Assembly: GCF_035593305.1 (NCBI RefSeq)
Contig: NZ_CP141615.1
Span: 744,001-808,000, forward strand
Direction: 5' to 3'
Source: Limnochorda sp. L945t
Lineage (GTDB): Bacteria; Bacillota; Limnochordia; Limnochordales; Geochordaceae
Length of the DNA stretch: 64,000 nucleotides
Position numbers and translations under genes: made by a program. Under the pieces are notes generated by a model, which did no database searches, was not told the DNA's origin, and worked only from the letters and a program-made list of their open reading frames with translations. Positions 60,248 to 64,000 of this stretch are shown in pieces (the stretch's first letter is position 1; each line of letters starts with the position of its first letter).

Positions 60248-61333
60248 TCAAAACAGCCAGTTACCCGCCGCCCACGCCCAGGCGGTCGCCAGGGCGACCG
60301 TGACCGCCACGTACACGGTCGCCTTCCTTGCCCCGAAGACTCGGCCGATGGTCAGCATGCTCGGTAGGCTGAGCCCCGGCCCGGCGAGCAGAAGCCCGAG
60401 CGCCGGCCCTTTACCCATGCCGAGCTCCATGAGCCGCGCCACGAACGGCGCCTCGGTCATCGTGGCAAAGTAGCTCACGGCCCCGATGAGCGTGGCGGCG
60501 AACGACGCCCCCAATCCCGACCCGCCCAGCCAGCGCTGCACCCACTCCGGCGGAAGCAGGGCCGCGATGACGCCCACGGCAAAGACGCCGGCGAGCAAGG
60601 TGGGCACGATCAAGCGCACGAACCACCACGTCTCGTGCAGCCACGCGCTCCATCGCTCTCGCTCCAGGCGCCACCGAGCCCATGCGAAGGCCGCGCTCAT
60701 GGGGACCGCCCAGACGGACACCTTTACCCAGTACGGCCCCGTCCGAACCAGGTAGTTAGGAGCCAGGAGGCTGATAGCCAGCAGCGCCATGAGCACGATG
60801 CCGGCCCGGTCCGCAAAGGCGCCTAGGCCCGGGGCGGGCGCGGACTCGCCGGGCGGGTCGAGGGTGGCAGCCGGCTCCGTCCCCGCCGCCCGAGCGGCCT
60901 CCGAGCGCCAGAAGGCCCAGGTCATCACGAACCCTACCACGAGAGCGGTGGACATCGCGGCCACCAGCCGGACGACCGCCATCGAACCCCCGAGCACGGA
61001 AGCCGTGTAGGAGAGCGCCAGGACGTTGGCGGCCGGCGCCACCCATAGCACGATGAACGCCGCCCCGATCCCGGCGCCACCGTAGTAGAGCCCGCTTGCC
61101 ACGGGAATGACGGTGCACGAGCAAGCCGCGACGAAGACGCTGCCGATGGCGGAAGCCACGAACGAGCGCAGGCGATGGGTGGCGCTGCCCAGGTAGGCGG
61201 CAATCGCCTCTTTCGACACCAGGCTCACCATCGCGCCGGCCAGCAGGAAGGCCGGCACGAGGCACGTGAGCACGTGCAGCGCGACGTACTCCTCGAGCGC
61301 TCGCAGCCCGGCGAGGAGGAGTTGCCCGATCAT
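60248..61333 (-). CDS. Permease, DUF318/ArsP type
   Basis: 361 aa with about eight to ten helices. SVFVAACSCTVIPVASGLYYGGAGIGAAFIVLWVAPAANVLALSYTASVLG contains the conserved Cys pair (SCT) seen in permeases that export trivalent organoarsenicals or related substrates; GAVSYFATMTEAPFVARLMELGMGKGPALGLLLAGPGLSLPSML is the second repeat. Overlaps the ArsR gene by 4 bp (ATGA) and precedes the thioredoxin gene. Substrate is inferred from family only. Confidence 0.85.
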   Translation of the reverse strand: MIGQLLLAGLRALEEYVALHVLTCLVPAFLLAGAMVSLVSKEAIAAYLGSATHRLRSFVASAIGSVFVAACSCTVIPVASGLYYGGAGIGAAFIVLWVAPAANVLALSYTASVLGGSMAVVRLVAAMSTALVVGFVMTWAFWRSEAARAAGTEPAATLDPPGESAPAPGLGAFADRAGIVLMALLAISLLAPNYLVRTGPYWVKVSVWAVPMSAAFAWARWRLERERWSAWLHETWWFVRLIVPTLLAGVFAVGVIAALLPPEWVQRWLGGSGLGASFAATLIGAVSYFATMTEAPFVARLMELGMGKGPALGLLLAGPGLSLPSMLTIGRVFGARKATVYVAVTVALATAWAWAAGNWLF

Positions 61334-61707
61334 CCAAGGTCATCTCCTTGCGTGGTGAGCCAACCTGCCGCAGCACCCGCCGCGCACCGCGGGCACCGGC
61401 ACGAAGTGGGACCCGGCGGTGTCGGGGGCACAGGCTGCAGCCCTACGGCATCGAGAAGGGCCGGGACGCGGGGGTTGGCCAGCCGGTAGAGCACGTAAAG
61501 CCCGTCGCGGCGGGCCTTGACGATCCCGGCCCGCCGGAGCACCGCAAGATGCTGGGAGACCGCCGCCTGGCGCAGGCCCAGCGTGGCCGTCAGGTGGCAA
61601 ACGCACGCCTCACTCCTGGCCAGCTCCAGGACGATGCGAAGGCGGTCTTGGTGACCGAGAGCCCGTAGCAGCCGGGCCGCTTTCCGCGGCGAAGAGCTAT
61701 TCAACAT
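61330..61707 (-). CDS. ArsR-family metalloregulator with Cys-rich tail
   Basis: 125 aa. Winged helix: SPRKAARLLRALGHQDRLRIVLELARSEACVCHLTATLGLRQAAVSQHLAVLRRAGIVKARRDGLYVLYRLA, with the ACVCHL metal-binding motif on the sensing helix. The C-terminal tail has CRCPRCAAG, giving extra thiols. It should leave DNA on binding arsenite, antimonite or a similar metal. ATG 61707 opens the conserved part; there is no ribosome site, and AT-rich DNA (CTATATCGTATATT) sits just upstream, so the transcript may be nearly leaderless and the operator may overlap the start. Confidence 0.85.
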   Translation of the reverse strand: MLNSSSPRKAARLLRALGHQDRLRIVLELARSEACVCHLTATLGLRQAAVSQHLAVLRRAGIVKARRDGLYVLYRLANPRVPALLDAVGLQPVPPTPPGPTSCRCPRCAAGAAAGWLTTQGDDLG

Positions 61708-61878
61708 TGCGAATATACGATATAGCTTTTCGATGGGCCTCGGCCAGGGCAAGGTGTCCCGGTCATCGGTCCCTTGGAGCCCCCCCGCTCATGCCCGGGC
61801 GGCCTGCCAGATGGACCGGAGGTCCTGGCGCAACGAGCCGCGCCCCCCGATACCGTGGCAACGAAGGGGGCGACGCAG

Positions 61879-62496
61879 TTGGCGCCAATGGGTGTCTACA
61901 GCTCGCGCTGTGAGGAGTGCATCGACTCGCAGGTCCTGCCCACGCTGGAGCGCCGCGGGGTGGCCGGTCCACCGGGCCCCCCGGGGCCATCCGGGCCACC
62001 CGGTCCTCCTGCCGACGTGTTCGACCCGGCGACGCTGTCCCGGGTCGAAGGCCGTGCGTTCGCGGCCACGTCCGGCCCGCTGCCGGGTAACCCCAACCAG
62101 GTGGCACAAATCGTCCTGGTCAACCCGCCGGGCTCGCCGGTCGTCCTGCAGCTGGTCGAGTGGTCGTTGCTGGCGAGCACGCAGTTCTTCGGCGGCGAGG
62201 GGCGCTTGCGGCTGTTGACGGGGGTCGATCCTTCCGGCGTGCCGTCCATCCCGGTCGTCTCCACCAACACGGCAGTGCCGAGAGCATCGCAGACGTCGGC
62301 TCATGCGGGCGTTGTCGACGCGCTTGCCACGGGGACGAAGCTACTGGACACGGACGTGCTGGGAGGAATCCTCTACCAACCCCAGGTCCCTTCCGTCTGG
62401 GTGGTGGCTCCGGGCACCAACCTCGCCTTCACTTACGAGACGGACGGCACCTTCGTCGCGTACTTCGTCGCGATATGGGTCGAGGTCCCCGTCTGA
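61879..62496 (+). CDS. Collagen-like protein with C-terminal globular domain
   Basis: About 205 aa. The N-terminal part (SSRCEECIDSQVLPTLERRG) has two Cys and then five Gly-x-y triplets (GPPGPPGPSGPPGPP). The rest is a beta-rich globular domain (VLVNPPGSPVVLQLVEWSLLASTQFFGGEGRLRLLTGVDPSG ... NLAFTYETDGTFVAYFVAIWVEVPV), probably a trimerising head. No signal peptide, as in some exosporium or phage-tail proteins. TTG 61879 has AAGGGGG nine bases upstream; the ATG at 61888 is an alternative. Single copy here, no phage genes near. Confidence 0.65.
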   Translation: MAPMGVYSSRCEECIDSQVLPTLERRGVAGPPGPPGPSGPPGPPADVFDPATLSRVEGRAFAATSGPLPGNPNQVAQIVLVNPPGSPVVLQLVEWSLLASTQFFGGEGRLRLLTGVDPSGVPSIPVVSTNTAVPRASQTSAHAGVVDALATGTKLLDTDVLGGILYQPQVPSVWVVAPGTNLAFTYETDGTFVAYFVAIWVEVPV

Positions 62497-62584
62497 GCCG
62501 GACTGCTGCGTGTGGAGGTAACCCGTCGTGGTATCCCCGGCGTTTGCCACAGCAAGCCGGCCCTGGCGACGGGGGACAGGCCCC

Positions 62585-63673
62585 TCACCGGGTGATGGCG
62601 TCGACGCCTTGCTCTAGGTCCGGCCAGGCCGGGGAGGCGCCCGCTCGTCGCTCGATCGCCACGACGGCCCGGCCCGGTACGCAGACGATGACCTGGCCGG
62701 GCCGGTCGATCCACCCGGTGTGAACGCAGACCTGATGCGGGCAGGTGGAGGACTTCACCCGGATCCGCCCGTCGCGCACTTCCAGGACCAGCTCGACGGA
62801 TCCGCTTCGGAGGGCCCACTGCCCGTCGCGATCGAGGGGCACCCTCAAGGTAAGACGGCCTGCACCCTGCTTCCCATGGCCTTCGTCGCCGGCCAGCTGC
62901 ACCACGGCCGCGAGGTCATGGGGGCTCGAGGCGCCCCCTGCCGGCCCGGTCACGGCTCCCGGCAGCCTTCCTGCCCCTGCCGCCACGAGGACCGTCAAAG
63001 CCGTGCACGCCAGCCCTGACAGGGCGAGTCCCACCCATCCCGCCGCAGCCGGCGTCCCGGCCGGCCGTTGGCCCGAGGCCCGCTGCCACGCGCCTGTCTG
63101 CAGGCAGCGGCGGGCCAACTCCCCGGTGACCAGTCCAGCCAGCCCTCCCAGCGGGACCAGGGGACCGGCCAGCGCGCCGACTCCGGGGTGGCTCACGAGG
63201 TAGCGGGCGGCCAGCAGTTGTCCCAGGTTGTGCGCGACCCCTCCCAGCACGCTGGTGACCACCAGCCGGGGAAGGCGTCCGCGAGCCCACGACAGCGCAA
63301 GGGTCATGACGGCGAGGCTGGCCAGCGCGCCTGCGCCGGCCAGCCAGAACCCCGGTGCCCCCAGCTTGCCGGTCAGGGCCGAGCTGAGCAGCACGCGGAC
63401 GAGTGCGAACCGGGCGGCAGCCCCTGGCCCCCACTGCCACAAGACCAGCAAGCCCACGGCGTTGGCCAGGCCGAGCCTGGCCCCGGGCACGGGAAGGACG
63501 ATCACCGCCGACTCGATCACGTGCAGGGCCAGCGCCATCCCCAACAGCATAGCCTCGGTGGTGAGCCGCCGGATCCGGGCGTCGATCCCGGCATGGACCC
63601 CCTCCAGCGCCGCGCTCGCCACGGGCGTGGGCGGAAAGGCCGGAGCCGCCGGCGCCTGGCCGTTACCCGTCAT
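62585..63673 (-). CDS. Gx-type transporter fused to a NusG-II domain
   Basis: 362 aa. First part (about 25-225): membrane helices with GMALALHVIESAVIVLPVPGARLGLANAVGLLVLWQWGP and VTSVLGGVAHNLGQLLAARYLV, the Gx transporter (heptaprenyl-diphosphate synthase component I) family. After a linker with one more helix (about 230-250), the last part reads VELVLEVRDGRIRVKSSTCPHQVCVHTGWIDRPGQVIVCVPGRAVVAI, a NusG domain II-type protein, normally encoded separately. The start (ATG 63673) overlaps the ApbE stop as ATGA. The context points to flavin-based extracytoplasmic electron transfer. Confidence 0.8.
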   Translation of the reverse strand: MTGNGQAPAAPAFPPTPVASAALEGVHAGIDARIRRLTTEAMLLGMALALHVIESAVIVLPVPGARLGLANAVGLLVLWQWGPGAAARFALVRVLLSSALTGKLGAPGFWLAGAGALASLAVMTLALSWARGRLPRLVVTSVLGGVAHNLGQLLAARYLVSHPGVGALAGPLVPLGGLAGLVTGELARRCLQTGAWQRASGQRPAGTPAAAGWVGLALSGLACTALTVLVAAGAGRLPGAVTGPAGGASSPHDLAAVVQLAGDEGHGKQGAGRLTLRVPLDRDGQWALRSGSVELVLEVRDGRIRVKSSTCPHQVCVHTGWIDRPGQVIVCVPGRAVVAIERRAGASPAWPDLEQGVDAITR

Positions 63674-64000
63674 CGTGGCACCTGCCCGATCCGGCGCACG
63701 CGCATGGACGGATCGACCAGGATGGCGCTCGTCCCCGGCCATTGCCGCAACAAGCGCTCTCCCTGCTCCGGCCCGACGATGGCGAGGGCCGTCGAAAGGG
63801 CGTCGGCCACGGCGGCCGAAGTGGGGTGGAAGACCGTGACGGAGATCGCCCGGCGGGATGGCTGCCCGGTGCGGGCGTCGATCAGGTGCGTGTAGCGCAC
63901 ACCCTCGAATTCGAAGTAACGCTCGTAATCTCCGGACGTAGCCGCCGCTCCGTCCTGGAGCGTGACCGTATCCAGCAGCTTGCCGCTCTGGCGCGGGTGC
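63670..64000 (-). CDS. FAD:protein FMN transferase (ApbE), C-terminal part, cut by window edge
   Basis: The last ~110 residues of an ApbE-type enzyme, which attaches FMN covalently to exported flavoproteins. TSGDYERYFEFEGVRYTHLIDARTGQP is the catalytic and Mg-binding motif region; ADALSTALAIVGPEQGERLL and the end RIGQVPR follow. The gene enters from beyond 64000. It overlaps the Gx-NusG gene, forming an ApbE-Gx-NusG-II operon. Confidence 0.9.
   Translation of the reverse strand, partial: HPRQSGKLLDTVTLQDGAAATSGDYERYFEFEGVRYTHLIDARTGQPSRRAISVTVFHPTSAAVADALSTALAIVGPEQGERLLRQWPGTSAILVDPSMRVRRIGQVPR

Noticed and set aside
1-64000. CRISPR arrays, insertion sequences and prophage
   Set aside because: No regularly spaced repeats, transposase, integrase or structural phage genes were seen; the only tandem repeats are the 18-bp and 11-bp duplications reported above.

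Overview
The window is high-GC bacterial DNA with dense gene packing, short intergenic gaps and many GTG and TTG starts. Several genes point to a Bacillota-type (Firmicute) host: a MurT/GatD lipid II amidation pair, a DegV protein, a Gx transporter with NusG-II and ApbE partners, and a ydaO-type c-di-AMP riboswitch. Two secreted proteins (4853-5620 and 34456-35217) end in aromatic beta-barrel signatures typical of outer-membrane proteins. A high-GC diderm Firmicute such as Limnochordia would fit all of this, but that placement is inference. No phage, integrase, transposase or CRISPR array was seen.

Layout. 1-2.2 kb (minus): a peptide ABC transporter operon headed by a promoter, a c-di-AMP riboswitch and an intrinsic terminator; its binding protein looks circularly permuted. 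2.3-5.6 kb: two alpha/beta hydrolases (one fused to a thioredoxin domain) and a barrel protein. 5.7-7.6 kb: tRNA-Gly and tRNA-Arg behind a consensus promoter, a MarR regulator with its own palindromic operator, and a cupredoxin. 7.6-14.3 kb: a decay zone with remnants of sarcosine oxidase, CPBP protease, hydrolase, C11 peptidase, molybdopterin oxidoreductase and an epimerase, around an intact amino-acid permease and a PRPP synthetase-like gene. 14.5-19.7 kb: alkaline phosphatase, then a DUF3299-like/ABC/FtsX-permease/TlpA operon. 19.7-22.2 kb (minus): a CopC/CopD copper operon with a DeoR-NosL fusion regulator. 22.6-26.4 kb: a methyltransferase lacking its SAM motif, a hydrolase, esterase and TetR remnants, and a Dph6-like ligase. 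26.5-31.2 kb: MurT/GatD, a large secreted FAD protein, and tRNA-His and tRNA-Arg with promoter and terminator.

31.3-36 kb: aldo/keto reductase, DegV, TauE exporter, barrel protein, small multidrug exporter, tRNA-Lys. 36-39.7 kb: a second decay zone around an intact GyrI-like protein. 39.7-46.9 kb: a complete sugar operon (LacI regulator, binding protein, two permeases, GH1 beta-glucosidase, secreted clan GH-A hydrolase). 47-51.8 kb (minus): SDR, divergent QueA-like protein, histidine kinase and response regulator, read as one transcription unit. 52-56 kb: a MNT/HEPN module whose HEPN part has lost its core, an NnrS-like membrane protein, and an ABC-2 exporter. 56-60 kb: a beta-propeller/MoaD-like pair and a PhnP-like MBL protein. 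60-61.7 kb (minus): ArsR regulator, permease and small thioredoxin. 61.9-64 kb: a collagen-like protein, then ApbE (cut by the window edge) and a Gx-NusG-II fusion.

The most unusual items are the permuted peptide-binding protein under a c-di-AMP switch, the DeoR-NosL copper regulator, the SDR/QueA-like pair with twin palindromes upstream, the propeller/MoaD pair, the Gx-NusG-II fusion, and a recurring pattern of genes that have lost exactly their catalytic centre.
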